Positions 1 through 8,723 of a DNA stretch of 63,329 nt are shown here, one piece after another. Each line of letters opens with the position of its first letter. Within the stretch, counting starts at the first letter, position 1. A model generated the notes under the pieces. It saw only the letters and a program-made list of their open reading frames with translations, had not been told where the DNA came from and did not search any database. Source of the stretch: Alistipes sp. (GTDB lineage: Bacteria > Bacteroidota > Bacteroidia > Bacteroidales > Rikenellaceae); assembly GCA_021202985.1 (NCBI GenBank), contig JAJQCA010000043.1:1-63329 (forward strand), read 5' to 3'. The position numbers and the translations under genes were made by a program.

Positions 1-452
1 ATAAATAACAAATTACGAGCCTGTAAAACTACGAAACCAAAATCTTCGCAGAAACCCAAATGAACTCAATAAATATAACAATAATGTCATTTTCGTAGAA
101 ACACATCACAATAGACACCTTTTCCGCAAATACTCTTTAAGAGTGTGGTCATTTTCATAAAAATGAAGGGACCGATATCTTCATTTAGGAATTTCATAAA
201 TCGCAAATTATTTTATCTTTGTTAAACAAAAGAAAAAACTTCTTAAATGAAGGTTTTAGGTTTTACGGGTAGTTAATTGAATATATTATTTAAGATTCAG
301 CTGGTAGTTAGAAACAAAAACCGGGGGTGAGGCGTTCTGCTTCACCCTCACCTATTTATAATATCAACCCGAAATAGTTACCCTTGATAAAAAAACTCGT
401 CGACCCCAATCCGGAAAACATTTAGTAACTTGTCGGTATAATTGATTTACTC
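1..452. other. AT-rich non-coding left edge
   Basis: No convincing gene is visible. The stretch is very AT-rich up to about 300. At 325-347 a nine-pair hairpin (GGGTGAGGC / GCTTCACCC with one G-U pair, five-base loop) precedes a short T/A stretch and could be a weak terminator for a gene to the left. A sequence TATAATTG at about 436-443 is one mismatch away from the Bacteroidetes -7 element TAnnTTTG, but no good -33 box lies at the right distance. Confidence 0.4.
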
Positions 453-1796
453 ATGCGATACATCACACTTGCCCTTCGGACAGTGATGCGGGTTGCGGTT
501 ATTTATATCGTGATAGCATCCGGCGCCTGCAGCGGCAACGATACAGAAACGGAACTGCCCGCGAAGGCCGGAGAAATTACCGGTGATGCCATCGGCTTCG
601 GGTCGGTCGAACTATCGGTCGACCGGATTGCCCGCGCGCAGGAGTACAGATGGTACCTCGACGGAGCACCGGTCCAGCAAGGAACTTCCCGAACACTCAC
701 CGCCACCCAAAGCGGAACATACCGCGTAGCAGGCGTAAACTCAGCCGGTGAAGGAGAGCCAAGCCCGGGCAAGGCGGTAGTAATAGTCACCGACGATGAA
801 CTCCAAATACTGACGCCCGAACATATTCCTGACGACGGGTTCCGACAGTGGATAAACGAAAATATCGCCGGCGGCAGCGGTTCACTTAGCAACCACGAGG
901 CCGCGGCATATGCGTTACCGATTAACATAACTGGCGAAGGATTCGGCTCACTGGATGGTATAGGCTTCTTCTTATCCCTGCCGGAGCTGCATTGCTCCAT
1001 GAATACCCTGACCGAACTGGACCTCAGTTCCAACATAATGCTGGAAGAGGTGGATTGCTCCGACAACCGGCTAGTGAAATTCAATCTTGGGGAACATCCC
1101 CGGATGACTACCGTTTATTGTATGAACAACAGGCTCGGCACTCTGGATATTTCGGGTTGCCCGTCACTTACTTATCTCAACTGCACCAATAATTCTCTTA
1201 CTGAGCTCGACCTCCAGTCTAATCCGGCCATACGATATATTTACTGTAGTAATAACCGGCTGACCTCTATTAATACCGATAATAACCCCTCCTTGGAATA
1301 TCTATATTGCGGAAACAATGAGGTGGCTTCTTTGAACCTGACTTCAAATCCCCTGCTTTCCCGGCTCGATTGCAGCGGCAACGAACTTACGGAACTCGAC
1401 CTTTCAGGCAATCCGCAACTGGTATCACTCGCATGTCCGGCCAACAATCTCGCGTCACTCGAGCTGGACGGGAATCCATTGCTCGAAGAAGTGACATGTA
1501 ACGGCAATTCGCTAACCAGTCTCACAACCGGCGATAACAGCCGCCTGGTCCGGTTATATTGCGGAGAGAACTCTCTCGACACGATTGACCTTGGCGGCAA
1601 CCCGTCACTTTACGCGTTATGGTGCCAGGATAATAATTTCACCGCTTTGGATATCAGCCGTAACAGCGAGTTGTTCCAGTTTGTCTGCACAGGCAACCCG
1701 CTTGAGCGGATAAGGGTATGGCAGAAGTTCGATACGAACGCCCCGCCTGCAGGCTTCTCGGTCCCCGCGGGCGCCGTTTATGTATATGATTTTTAG
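453..1796 (+). CDS. Leucine-rich-repeat lipoprotein with an N-terminal Ig-like domain
   Basis: Predicted secreted lipoprotein of 447 residues. The N-terminus is hydrophobic and ends in a lipobox-like ASGAC at about residues 22-26, so it is probably anchored to a membrane and surface-exposed. Residues ~45-112 look like an Ig-like beta-sandwich. From residue 181 there are eleven exact 21-residue leucine-rich units with the pattern C-x2-N-x-L-x2-L-[DN]-L-x2-N-P-x-L-x3, and a twelfth capping unit. The first residue of each unit is Cys (C181, then every 21 residues to C412). LRR proteins of this kind bind proteins or glycans; the ligand cannot be read from sequence. It stands alone, with no operon partner. 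The start is an ATG directly before the signal peptide. Confidence 0.85.
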   Translation: MRYITLALRTVMRVAVIYIVIASGACSGNDTETELPAKAGEITGDAIGFGSVELSVDRIARAQEYRWYLDGAPVQQGTSRTLTATQSGTYRVAGVNSAGEGEPSPGKAVVIVTDDELQILTPEHIPDDGFRQWINENIAGGSGSLSNHEAAAYALPINITGEGFGSLDGIGFFLSLPELHCSMNTLTELDLSSNIMLEEVDCSDNRLVKFNLGEHPRMTTVYCMNNRLGTLDISGCPSLTYLNCTNNSLTELDLQSNPAIRYIYCSNNRLTSINTDNNPSLEYLYCGNNEVASLNLTSNPLLSRLDCSGNELTELDLSGNPQLVSLACPANNLASLELDGNPLLEEVTCNGNSLTSLTTGDNSRLVRLYCGENSLDTIDLGGNPSLYALWCQDNNFTALDISRNSELFQFVCTGNPLERIRVWQKFDTNAPPAGFSVPAGAVYVYDF

Positions 1797-1935
1797 CCTC
1801 CCGGACATCTGCGCCCGATTATCCGGCAAACCGGGAACAATTCATTTTAAATTAACTATATTTGCCTATACACCACCTTGTCAGCATACTAAATACCGGC
1901 CGGTAAACGTTATTATGATGTTTAAGGTTAAGAAT

Positions 1936-2406
1936 ATGAAAAAGTTATTGCTGGCGGCCGTTACGGCCATTGCACTGGTGGCATGCGGAGGCCGTACGGG
2001 TGCGAAACCGAGTGAAGTGGGAACCGAAGCGCAGGATTACGGTACGACCGTCAGCCTGAATAAAGCGGACTTCCTCCGCAAGATCGTCGATTACGAGTCC
2101 AATCCCGGCCATTGGGAATTCCTTGGGCAAAGGCCCGCAATCATAGATTTCTATGCGGACTGGTGCGGCCCCTGCCGGAACATCGCCCCTATACTCGAAT
2201 CCATAGCACAGGACTATCACGGGCAGGTGGACGTTTATAAAATCAACGTGGATAACGAACAGGAACTGGCCGCCGTGTTTCGAATCCAAAGCCTTCCCAC
2301 CGTAATGTTTATTCCGATGGATGGGCAACCGAGAATGCTCATGGGTTCCCGGCCAAGAAAGGAGTTTATCAATGCCGTCGACACATTTTTGCTCAACAAC
2401 GACTAA
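1936..2406 (+). CDS. Thioredoxin-like lipoprotein
   Basis: A 156-residue thioredoxin-fold protein. The active-site motif WCGPC sits in the context FYADWCGPCRN, followed later by the cis-proline segment LPTVMF, so a redox-active dithiol is expected. The preferred ATG at 1936 begins a lipoprotein signal (MKKLLLAAVTAIALVAC), which places it outside the cytoplasm. The reading frame is open further upstream, but that extension shows no protein-like features. The role is probably disulfide exchange or reduction in the periplasm; the substrate is unknown. A strong terminator follows about 50 bases after the stop, so the gene looks monocistronic. Confidence 0.88.
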   Translation: MKKLLLAAVTAIALVACGGRTGAKPSEVGTEAQDYGTTVSLNKADFLRKIVDYESNPGHWEFLGQRPAIIDFYADWCGPCRNIAPILESIAQDYHGQVDVYKINVDNEQELAAVFRIQSLPTVMFIPMDGQPRMLMGSRPRKEFINAVDTFLLNND

Positions 2407-2456
2407 AATATAACCATCGGCCGACATTCTCAATCCGACATATTTTTTGCCCATAT

Positions 2457-2490
2457 ATACGGCTTCCCTGCAAGGAAGCCGTATTTTTAT
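2457..2490 (+). terminator. Rho-independent terminator after the thioredoxin-like gene
   Basis: A perfect 11-bp stem (ATACGGCTTCC / GGAAGCCGTAT) with a six-base loop, followed by TTTTAT on the plus strand. Confidence 0.88.
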
Positions 2491-2597
2491 GCTCGGTCCG
2501 AATTACGCAACCGTATTCCCTTTTTCCGCAACCGGAATGTTATGAAAATACACTACCTTAGTTATCATAACTACGCAAACAACTTATCTGAACTTTT

Positions 2598-3800
2598 ATG
2601 AATAAGACTTCCAAGAATTACGCAGTGCCTCTGGCATTTATCGGTATGATGTTCTTCGCGATCGGTTTTGCACTGGGCATCAATTCATTCCTGATTCCGG
2701 TCCTCGAAGGATCGCTCGGTATCAGCGGTGGCACTTCCTACCTGATTATAGCCGCCACATTCCTGCCGTTTCTTATATTCGGCTATCCGGCGTCAATGAC
2801 AATAAAAGGCATAGGCTATAAACGGACCATGGCCCTGTCGTTCGCAATGTTCGCGGTGGCGTTCGGGTTGTTTATCCCGGCGGCGGCACACAGCAGCTTC
2901 GTCCTGTTCCTGCTGGCGTCCTTTCTGAGCGGTACGGCAAACGCTTTCCTTCAGGCATCCGTTAATCCTTACACCACCATCCTCGGACCGCTGGAGAGCG
3001 CCGCGAAGCGAATCAGCATTATGGGTATCTGCAACAAACTGGCATGGCCGGTGGCACCGCTATTCCTCGCGCTGGTTATCGGTAAGAGCGTCGACCAGAC
3101 CACAATGGCGGACCTCAACACCCCGTTCCTTGTAATAATTATAACATTCGTATTGCTGGGAATAGTTTCACTTATGGCGCCGCTCCCCGAAGTAAAAGCA
3201 CAGGGCGAGGACGAAACCTCGGCCGAAGACTGCCCGTACGCAAATACCAAAACCTCCATACTTCAATTCCCGCACCTGTTGCTTGGTTGTCTCGCGCTGT
3301 TTTTCTATGTGGGCGCGGAAACAATATCACTGGGTACTTTGGTCGATTACGCATCCTATTACGGTCTAAGCAACCCGCAGATGTACGCATGGATAGGACC
3401 CGTCGGGATGGTACTGGGTTATATATGTGGTATAATTCTGATACCTAAATATCTGAAGCAGTCCACGGCCCTGCTGATATGCGCGGTAATAGCCATAGCA
3501 GGGTCGTTGCTGGTAGTCCTTCTGCCGGCGCAGGTTTCAATCTGGGCGATCGCTCTTCTGGCGCTCGGTTGCTCTTTGATGTGGCCGGCTCTCTGGCCGC
3601 TCGCAATGGCCGACCTCGGTAAATTTACCAAAGCCGGTTCCTCGCTACTGATAATGGCAATGGCCGGCCCGGTAATAATACTCCCGCTCCTTGGATGGCT
3701 CAAAGACTCCTTCGGCATGCAAAACGCCTTCTGGCTCTGCCTGCCGTGTTTTATATTTATATTATATTATGCTTTGAGGGGGTATAAGATACGGAATTGA
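2598..3800 (+). CDS. Major facilitator sugar permease, FucP/GluP-like
   Basis: A 400-residue, very hydrophobic protein with about 12 predicted transmembrane segments and a polar central loop (around residues 200-215) between the two six-helix halves. It resembles the fucose:H+ symporter (FHS) branch that includes FucP and the glucose/galactose permeases of Bacteroidetes. The likely role is proton-coupled import of a monosaccharide across the inner membrane; fucose, glucose and galactose are all possible. No catabolic genes are adjacent, so context does not decide the substrate. The start is an ATG. A near-consensus -7 element (TACCTTAG, about 2554-2561) lies just upstream. Confidence 0.8.
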   Translation: MNKTSKNYAVPLAFIGMMFFAIGFALGINSFLIPVLEGSLGISGGTSYLIIAATFLPFLIFGYPASMTIKGIGYKRTMALSFAMFAVAFGLFIPAAAHSSFVLFLLASFLSGTANAFLQASVNPYTTILGPLESAAKRISIMGICNKLAWPVAPLFLALVIGKSVDQTTMADLNTPFLVIIITFVLLGIVSLMAPLPEVKAQGEDETSAEDCPYANTKTSILQFPHLLLGCLALFFYVGAETISLGTLVDYASYYGLSNPQMYAWIGPVGMVLGYICGIILIPKYLKQSTALLICAVIAIAGSLLVVLLPAQVSIWAIALLALGCSLMWPALWPLAMADLGKFTKAGSSLLIMAMAGPVIILPLLGWLKDSFGMQNAFWLCLPCFIFILYYALRGYKIRN

Positions 3801-3817
3801 TTAAAACTAATATAAAT

Positions 3818-3846
3818 AAACCCGGCTCAATTAGCCGGGTTTATTA
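3818..3846. terminator. Bidirectional terminator between convergent genes
   Basis: A 10-bp perfect stem (AAACCCGGCT / AGCCGGGTTT) with a five-base loop. A-rich and T-rich flanks let it serve both the permease on the plus strand and the polysaccharide operon on the minus strand. Confidence 0.85.
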
Positions 3847-3847
3847 T

Positions 3848-4984
3848 TTACGATAAAATTTTTTTTATAACACCGGTCACCATTCCAACATCTTCATCGG
3901 TCAGAGATGACCCGGAGGGTAGACATAATCCGTCGTTGAAAAGCCGCTCGCTGGTTCCGTCTCCATAATACGGACACCCTTCGAATACCGGTTGTAAATG
4001 CATGGGTTTCCATAACGGACGGCTTTCGATATTCTCCGCATCGAGAGCCAACCTAACGTCTTCCCTTGTCTTTCCGCATTTATCAGGAGAGACCATAATA
4101 CAGGTAAGCCAGTGATTCGATTGGTATTCCGGTGAGGGATTATCGAAAACTCCTATCCCGGCGATACCGGATAATTCCTCACGATATAACGTGTTGATTT
4201 CACGCCTGCGCTGAACATGTTCTTCGAGCACTTCCATCTGGCCTCGGCCAATTCCGGCACAGATATTACTCATCCGGTAATTATAACCTATTTTAGAATG
4301 CTGGTAATGCGGGGCGTTATCACGAGCCTGCGTAGCCAGGAACTTGGTTTGCCGGATATAGTCCTGATTACGGGTAACCAGTGCTCCGCCACCGGAAGTG
4401 GTGATTATTTTATTTCCGTTGAACGACAGGGCAGATATCTCACCAAGGGTACCGCACTTTCGACCTTTATAAACGGAACCGAGGGCTTCTGCGGCATCTT
4501 CAAGTACAGGTATACCGTAACGGGCAGCTATGCTGTTAATAGCGTCCATATCGGCAGGCATACCATAAAGGTGTACCGCTATTATAGCTTTAGGTTTCTT
4601 ACCTTTGGAAATCCTGTCGGCAATAGCTTTTTCCAGGTAATGCGGAGACATATTCCATGTCGTTTCTTCACTATCCACAAAAACCGGCGTTGCACCCTGG
4701 TAGCGTATCGGATTAGCCGAAGCCGCAAAAGTAAACGACTGGCATATGACCTCGTCTCCAGGACCCACGCCCAAAAGGACTAATCCGAGATGCAATGCTG
4801 CAGTACCGGCGCTGAGCGCAACAGCTTCCACACCGCTACCTAGATATGAGGCTATATCCTGTTCGAAGCCGTCTACATTGGGACCGAGTGGTACAACCCA
4901 GTTGTTATCGAAGGCTTCCTGTATAAATTTTTGCTCACCACCCCCCATATGGGCGAGCGATAGCCAGATTTTATTTATTCCCAT
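3848..4984 (-). CDS. DegT/DnrJ/EryC1 sugar aminotransferase, PglE-like
   Basis: PLP-dependent aminotransferase of nucleotide-activated keto-sugars, 378 residues, the normal family size. Visible features are the phosphate-binding segment SAGTAAL (~58-64), the cofactor aspartate in EDAAEALG (~162-169) and the Schiff-base lysine K192 in SFNGNKIITTSGG. In PglE-type pathways the enzyme converts a UDP-4-keto-6-deoxy-HexNAc into the 4-amino sugar. That fits the PglF-like dehydratase (16407-18416), PglD-like acyltransferase and PglC-like transferase at the same locus. It is the last gene of the operon and starts one base from the stop of the KASIII gene before it. Its base composition looks closer to the flanking chromosome than that of the genes upstream. 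Confidence 0.9.
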   Translation of the reverse strand: MGINKIWLSLAHMGGGEQKFIQEAFDNNWVVPLGPNVDGFEQDIASYLGSGVEAVALSAGTAALHLGLVLLGVGPGDEVICQSFTFAASANPIRYQGATPVFVDSEETTWNMSPHYLEKAIADRISKGKKPKAIIAVHLYGMPADMDAINSIAARYGIPVLEDAAEALGSVYKGRKCGTLGEISALSFNGNKIITTSGGGALVTRNQDYIRQTKFLATQARDNAPHYQHSKIGYNYRMSNICAGIGRGQMEVLEEHVQRRREINTLYREELSGIAGIGVFDNPSPEYQSNHWLTCIMVSPDKCGKTREDVRLALDAENIESRPLWKPMHLQPVFEGCPYYGDGTSERLFNDGLCLPSGSSLTDEDVGMVTGVIKKILS

Positions 4985-5992
4985 TTATATATTCTCACAG
5001 CTATTCAAGATTACCCCACCCCATGATAAACCCACACCAAATCCAGCTAATAATAGATGCCGAGGAAGTGAACTTTTATCCAACTCAGCTAAAGCAATAG
5101 GAATAGTAGATGATACGGTATTCCCCACATGCTCCATATGATAAACGAATTTATCGTGGGGAATTTTAAGTTTTTTTCTTAAAAATTCAAGCATGTATTT
5201 ATTTACCTGATGGAAAACGAACAAATCTATGTTATCGAATTCCATATTATTTTTTTCCAAGGTTTTGTATACCAGCTTGGGAATAAACTCCAGAGTAAAG
5301 TTAAATATCTCCGAACCATTCATATACAAATGATCTTCCGACTGAGGATTACCGGCGTCGTCGAATTGCAAATTACCGGCAGAATTGCGGTTCCTCATTC
5401 CTCCTCGTTTAACAATCAGGTTTTCGGCTCCACTCCCATCTGTACCGAGGTCGAATTCCATAATTTCCATGTAACCCGATTTACTAACGAGCGTAGCCGT
5501 TGCAGCATCACCGAAAATTGTTCGATTTCCTTTATCTTTTTCGTGAATAAATTTGGAATATGTTTCGCTCGTAACCAATAATATGTTATTCGCCGTACCG
5601 GAACTCAGCAACCCTTTAGCTAAGGCCAGTCCATATATATACCCGGAACAACCAAGGTTAAAATCCAATGCACCGCAGGTAAGGGGAAGCCCCAACCTGT
5701 CCTGCAGAATACAGGCACTGGTGGGTAAAAAATAATCTGGACTCTGTGTACATAATAATACGAAATCAATATCGTCTTTATCTATATCATGCCTCTTAAT
5801 TAATGATAAAGCAGCTTTTTCTGCCATATCCAAAGAGGTTTCATCGGGAGCGGATATATGACGCTCAATTACTCCTATCTTGGAGGCAACTTTCTCAGCA
5901 GACCAGTCCGGGAATAATTCCGCTATTTCCGTATTCGTAACTACCTTTTCGGGAAGGTAATAAGATATGGCTTTTATATAAGCTTTTCCCAT
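4985..5992 (-). CDS. 3-oxoacyl-ACP synthase III homologue (first of two)
   Basis: Thiolase-fold condensing enzyme, 335 residues, the FabH size. The catalytic triad is intact: C115 in NLGCSGYIYG, H261 in FHQVNKYM and N291 in HVGNTVSS. FabH-type enzymes condense a short acyl-CoA with malonyl-ACP to give a 3-oxoacyl-ACP. The gene lies inside a surface-polysaccharide operon next to a second KASIII, an SDR reductase and a dedicated ACP, so the product is more likely an acyl group for decorating an amino sugar than a primer for membrane fatty acids. That role is inference. It is five bases after the SDR stop and abuts the aminotransferase. Confidence 0.88.
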   Translation of the reverse strand: MGKAYIKAISYYLPEKVVTNTEIAELFPDWSAEKVASKIGVIERHISAPDETSLDMAEKAALSLIKRHDIDKDDIDFVLLCTQSPDYFLPTSACILQDRLGLPLTCGALDFNLGCSGYIYGLALAKGLLSSGTANNILLVTSETYSKFIHEKDKGNRTIFGDAATATLVSKSGYMEIMEFDLGTDGSGAENLIVKRGGMRNRNSAGNLQFDDAGNPQSEDHLYMNGSEIFNFTLEFIPKLVYKTLEKNNMEFDNIDLFVFHQVNKYMLEFLRKKLKIPHDKFVYHMEHVGNTVSSTIPIALAELDKSSLPRHLLLAGFGVGLSWGGVILNSCENI

Positions 5993-5997
5993 CTTGT

Positions 5998-6750
5998 CTA
6001 TAATAAAGTATAACCTCCGTCTATTAGAAGATTAGTGCCCGTGACCCAAGCCGACGCATCCGATAATAAATATATTACCGCATAAGCAATCTCTTCTGGT
6101 TGGCCGTATCTCCTTAACGGGTATTTTTTAGCATCTTCCTGTAATTGCTCCTGAGTAATTGTGCCTTCGTCATAAATCCCCGTATTAACCATTCCCGGGT
6201 TCACACAATTCACCCTTATGTTCCTATTAGCCAACTCGATTGCCAATCCCTTTACCATTCCATTGATAGCTCCTTTGGAAGCCGAATAAATTGAACCACC
6301 GATTGAGGAACAATAAACACCGGACACTGAAGATATAAACACTATCGAACCCGGAGAATTGATTTTTTTTGATTGGAGTAGCTTCTGCGTGAGGATGGCA
6401 GGCGCAAAAAAATTAACCGACATAATTTTGTCGATCTTATCCTTATCGATAAACCGGAAAGGTATTGGTTGTGCGATTCCGGCACAATGTACGATACCGT
6501 CCAATGCAGGTATACTATCCACTAAAGTATTTATTCCTTCTTCCGTAGCCAGATTTGCCACGACGGGGTTGGTTGCCATTGTAGAGATATGACTTGACGT
6601 CTCTTCAAGGCGTTTTTTATCACGGCCGGTAATAATAACTTCCGCACCCAGACGGGAACTTTCTATCGCTATAGCCCTACCGATTCCCGATGACGCACCC
6701 GTAACAAGGATTTTTTTCCTTTCAAGTTTAAAAGGATTATGATCAGCCAT
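5998..6750 (-). CDS. SDR oxidoreductase, FabG-like, in the acyl module
   Basis: Classical short-chain dehydrogenase of 250 residues. The N-terminal cofactor motif is TGASSGIG, the NAG-like strand is followed by a catalytic Ser (ISSVSG), and Y-x3-K appears as YSASKGA. The C-terminal LLIDGGY motif is typical of FabG-like enzymes. The simplest role is NADPH-dependent reduction of the 3-oxoacyl-ACP made by a flanking KASIII, giving a 3-hydroxyacyl-ACP. It sits between the two KASIII genes, two bases from one and five from the other, so co-expression is very likely. Reduction of a sugar intermediate cannot be excluded. Confidence 0.87.
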   Translation of the reverse strand: MADHNPFKLERKKILVTGASSGIGRAIAIESSRLGAEVIITGRDKKRLEETSSHISTMATNPVVANLATEEGINTLVDSIPALDGIVHCAGIAQPIPFRFIDKDKIDKIMSVNFFAPAILTQKLLQSKKINSPGSIVFISSVSGVYCSSIGGSIYSASKGAINGMVKGLAIELANRNIRVNCVNPGMVNTGIYDEGTITQEQLQEDAKKYPLRRYGQPEEIAYAVIYLLSDASAWVTGTNLLIDGGYTLL

Positions 6751-6751
6751 A

Positions 6752-7813
6752 TTATACCATTCTTATAGCGGGACAAATTAATTTATCAGTTTCGAAATAA
6801 ACTGTACCCCAAGAAAGTCCGACACCGAATCCGCACGCTATAAACTTTAACCTGGACTCTGTTTTACCACTTAATTCGGAGCACATCGTTATGGGGATAG
6901 ATGCCGATGAGGTATTACTATATTTACCGATCGATGTAGGCACTTTTTCCTCAGGCAGGTTCAATTTCTTACGGATTTTATTATTCATTAAGCCATTGGC
7001 CTGATGCAAAATGAAATAATCGACGCTCTCCATATCTATTTCATAATTCGAAATAAGCGCCTTAATGCTCTGAGGAGATTTGGAAATACCGAAGGAAAAT
7101 ACATCCATCCCGTTGAGGTACAATTGTAGGTCATTCCGCATTAAAGATGGATTATCAATGTCTGGCTTCATTTCCATCATATCCTCTTTCACCGGATGCC
7201 GGGCACCACCGCCCGGTACGATTATAGCATTATAACCCGAACCGTCCGAACCAAAATGAAATTTCAGCGGCGTTGTATTTTCAGAAAATTCCAATGCTGT
7301 AGCCGTTCCAGCATCTGAAAACAAAGGAGTCGAACTCTTATCTAAAGGGGAACATAATACTGAAATCGTATCCCCGGCCAGAAGCAGCCCCCTTTTTATT
7401 CCCCCGGATGACATTAACGATGAAAGGACACTAAGGCCATACACCCAACCGGAACAACCTAATGATATATCGAGAGTAAAGCAATCTTGCTTCAACCCCA
7501 ACCTATCCTGCAATAAACAAGATGATGCCGGAAGCCGGTAATCGGGAGTCTGAGATACGAAAATAAGTCCGTCTATACTTTCTTTAGGCCAATCAAGACG
7601 TTCCAATAGTAGTTCCGCCGCTTGGTAACAAAGGTCGGCCGAAGTTGTACCATCATTAACCGTATATATCTTATTTATTCCTGTGGTATCGATAAATTTA
7701 GCTGCATCTTCAGCGGAACCAAACACTCCGCTGCTAATATTATCGGTTTCCTTCCCAGGAATACATCCAGCAACCCCTCTTACGGCAACATTAAAAATCT
7801 CGCTAAATGCCAT
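6752..7813 (-). CDS. 3-oxoacyl-ACP synthase III homologue (second of two)
   Basis: A second KASIII-type condensing enzyme, 353 residues, clearly diverged from its neighbour. Its triad is also complete: C120 in SLGCSGWVYG, H270 in LHQANGLM and N300 in KYSNTSSAS. The HQAN form of the histidine motif is the one seen in FabH. Two intact KASIII enzymes beside one ACP suggest either two condensation rounds, two different primers, or a heteromer; sequence alone does not decide. It begins five bases after the ACP stop. Confidence 0.88.
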   Translation of the reverse strand: MAFSEIFNVAVRGVAGCIPGKETDNISSGVFGSAEDAAKFIDTTGINKIYTVNDGTTSADLCYQAAELLLERLDWPKESIDGLIFVSQTPDYRLPASSCLLQDRLGLKQDCFTLDISLGCSGWVYGLSVLSSLMSSGGIKRGLLLAGDTISVLCSPLDKSSTPLFSDAGTATALEFSENTTPLKFHFGSDGSGYNAIIVPGGGARHPVKEDMMEMKPDIDNPSLMRNDLQLYLNGMDVFSFGISKSPQSIKALISNYEIDMESVDYFILHQANGLMNNKIRKKLNLPEEKVPTSIGKYSNTSSASIPITMCSELSGKTESRLKFIACGFGVGLSWGTVYFETDKLICPAIRMV

Positions 7814-7818
7814 AAATA

Positions 7819-8049
7819 CTATACATTTCCCCGAACTTGTATGTAAAGGTCTTCGATGGTTCCGGAATTACGGATTTGCTCTCCTTTGATTTTCACACCA
7901 TAATGCTCATCTATCATTGCTATAACAGATAATGCTACCAGTGAATCCCATTCATCCAAGTCATGAAAATTTGTTTGAGGTGTGAACAGAGAAGAATCGG
8001 TTTCTTCAAACTGGTCTGCAAAATTTTTTACAAAATCATTTACATCCAT
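7819..8049 (-). CDS. Dedicated acyl carrier protein
   Basis: A small acidic protein of 76 residues with the ACP fold pattern. The phosphopantetheine attachment serine is S36 in EWDSLVAL, followed by the recognition helix IAMIDEHYGV. It differs from the housekeeping ACP at 39920-40153 (which has GADSLDTVE), so this is a pathway-specific carrier. It probably holds the acyl chain built by the two KASIII enzymes and the SDR downstream, and may deliver it to the PglD-like acyltransferase encoded just upstream. Confidence 0.88.
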   Translation of the reverse strand: MDVNDFVKNFADQFEETDSSLFTPQTNFHDLDEWDSLVALSVIAMIDEHYGVKIKGEQIRNSGTIEDLYIQVRGNV

Positions 8050-8072
8050 TTTATTATCTTTTTTAAAGTTGA

Positions 8073-8723
8073 TTAAAGTATAAATTTGGTAGCAGGGATG
8101 CCAAAATAGGAAGTGTCATCTTTGGCATGACGGATAACAAGACTTTTTGCTCCGATATTGACATTGCTTCCAACTTTGATATTTTGCAACAAACAAGCAT
8201 CCATTCCGATAAAGTTATTGTTTCCGATAGTAATATTACCAGAAATTCTTACTCCGGGCATAAAAATATTATAACACCCAATATTAACATCATGACCTAT
8301 GGTGATGTAACCATTCATAATGTTAAAATCTCCTATTTCTATATTCAAACTTAACAGTGATCGACCACAGATTATGTTCCCCTTTCCCATGCGTATTGAC
8401 GACACGTCCAATGTAACAAGATCCGGTGCTAATATATTAGGGTAACTTACCGCAGCATTTGTTATTTTTTCGACTAAATATTTAATGACATTCTGCTTAC
8501 CAATACACAGAACAATGCAGATCCTCCGAGGCCATCGATTCAGATCTTCCATATTCCCTAGTACCGGTCCATAAGGTGTTATGGTGCCTTTAGGTAATGA
8601 ATCATCAAAAAAACCCAAAAAATTCCATTTCTGTTCGGTCTCGGATTTATTTATCCAATTCAATAAACAGGCCACCTCCCTACCGAAGCCCCCGGCACCA
8701 TATATGGCAATATCATCGATCAT
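8073..8723 (-). CDS. PglD/NeuD-family sugar acyltransferase
   Basis: A 216-residue protein with an N-terminal Rossmann-like motif GAGGFGRE (~9-16) and a C-terminal left-handed beta-helix of hexapeptide repeats (~100-205). The probable catalytic base is H144 in TIGHDVNIG, the position used in PglD. Family members N-acylate the 4-amino group of UDP-sugars, as in bacillosamine synthesis, or O-acetylate sialic acids. Beside a dedicated ACP module it may accept an acyl-ACP in place of acetyl-CoA; that is inference. It overlaps the end of the upstream sugar transferase gene by 11 bases. Confidence 0.87.
   Translation of the reverse strand: MIDDIAIYGAGGFGREVACLLNWINKSETEQKWNFLGFFDDSLPKGTITPYGPVLGNMEDLNRWPRRICIVLCIGKQNVIKYLVEKITNAAVSYPNILAPDLVTLDVSSIRMGKGNIICGRSLLSLNIEIGDFNIMNGYITIGHDVNIGCYNIFMPGVRISGNITIGNNNFIGMDACLLQNIKVGSNVNIGAKSLVIRHAKDDTSYFGIPATKFIL

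Noticed and set aside
1780-1935. 52-residue N-terminal extension of the thioredoxin-like protein
   Set aside because: The extension would bury the lipoprotein signal in the middle of the protein and overlaps the end of the preceding gene.
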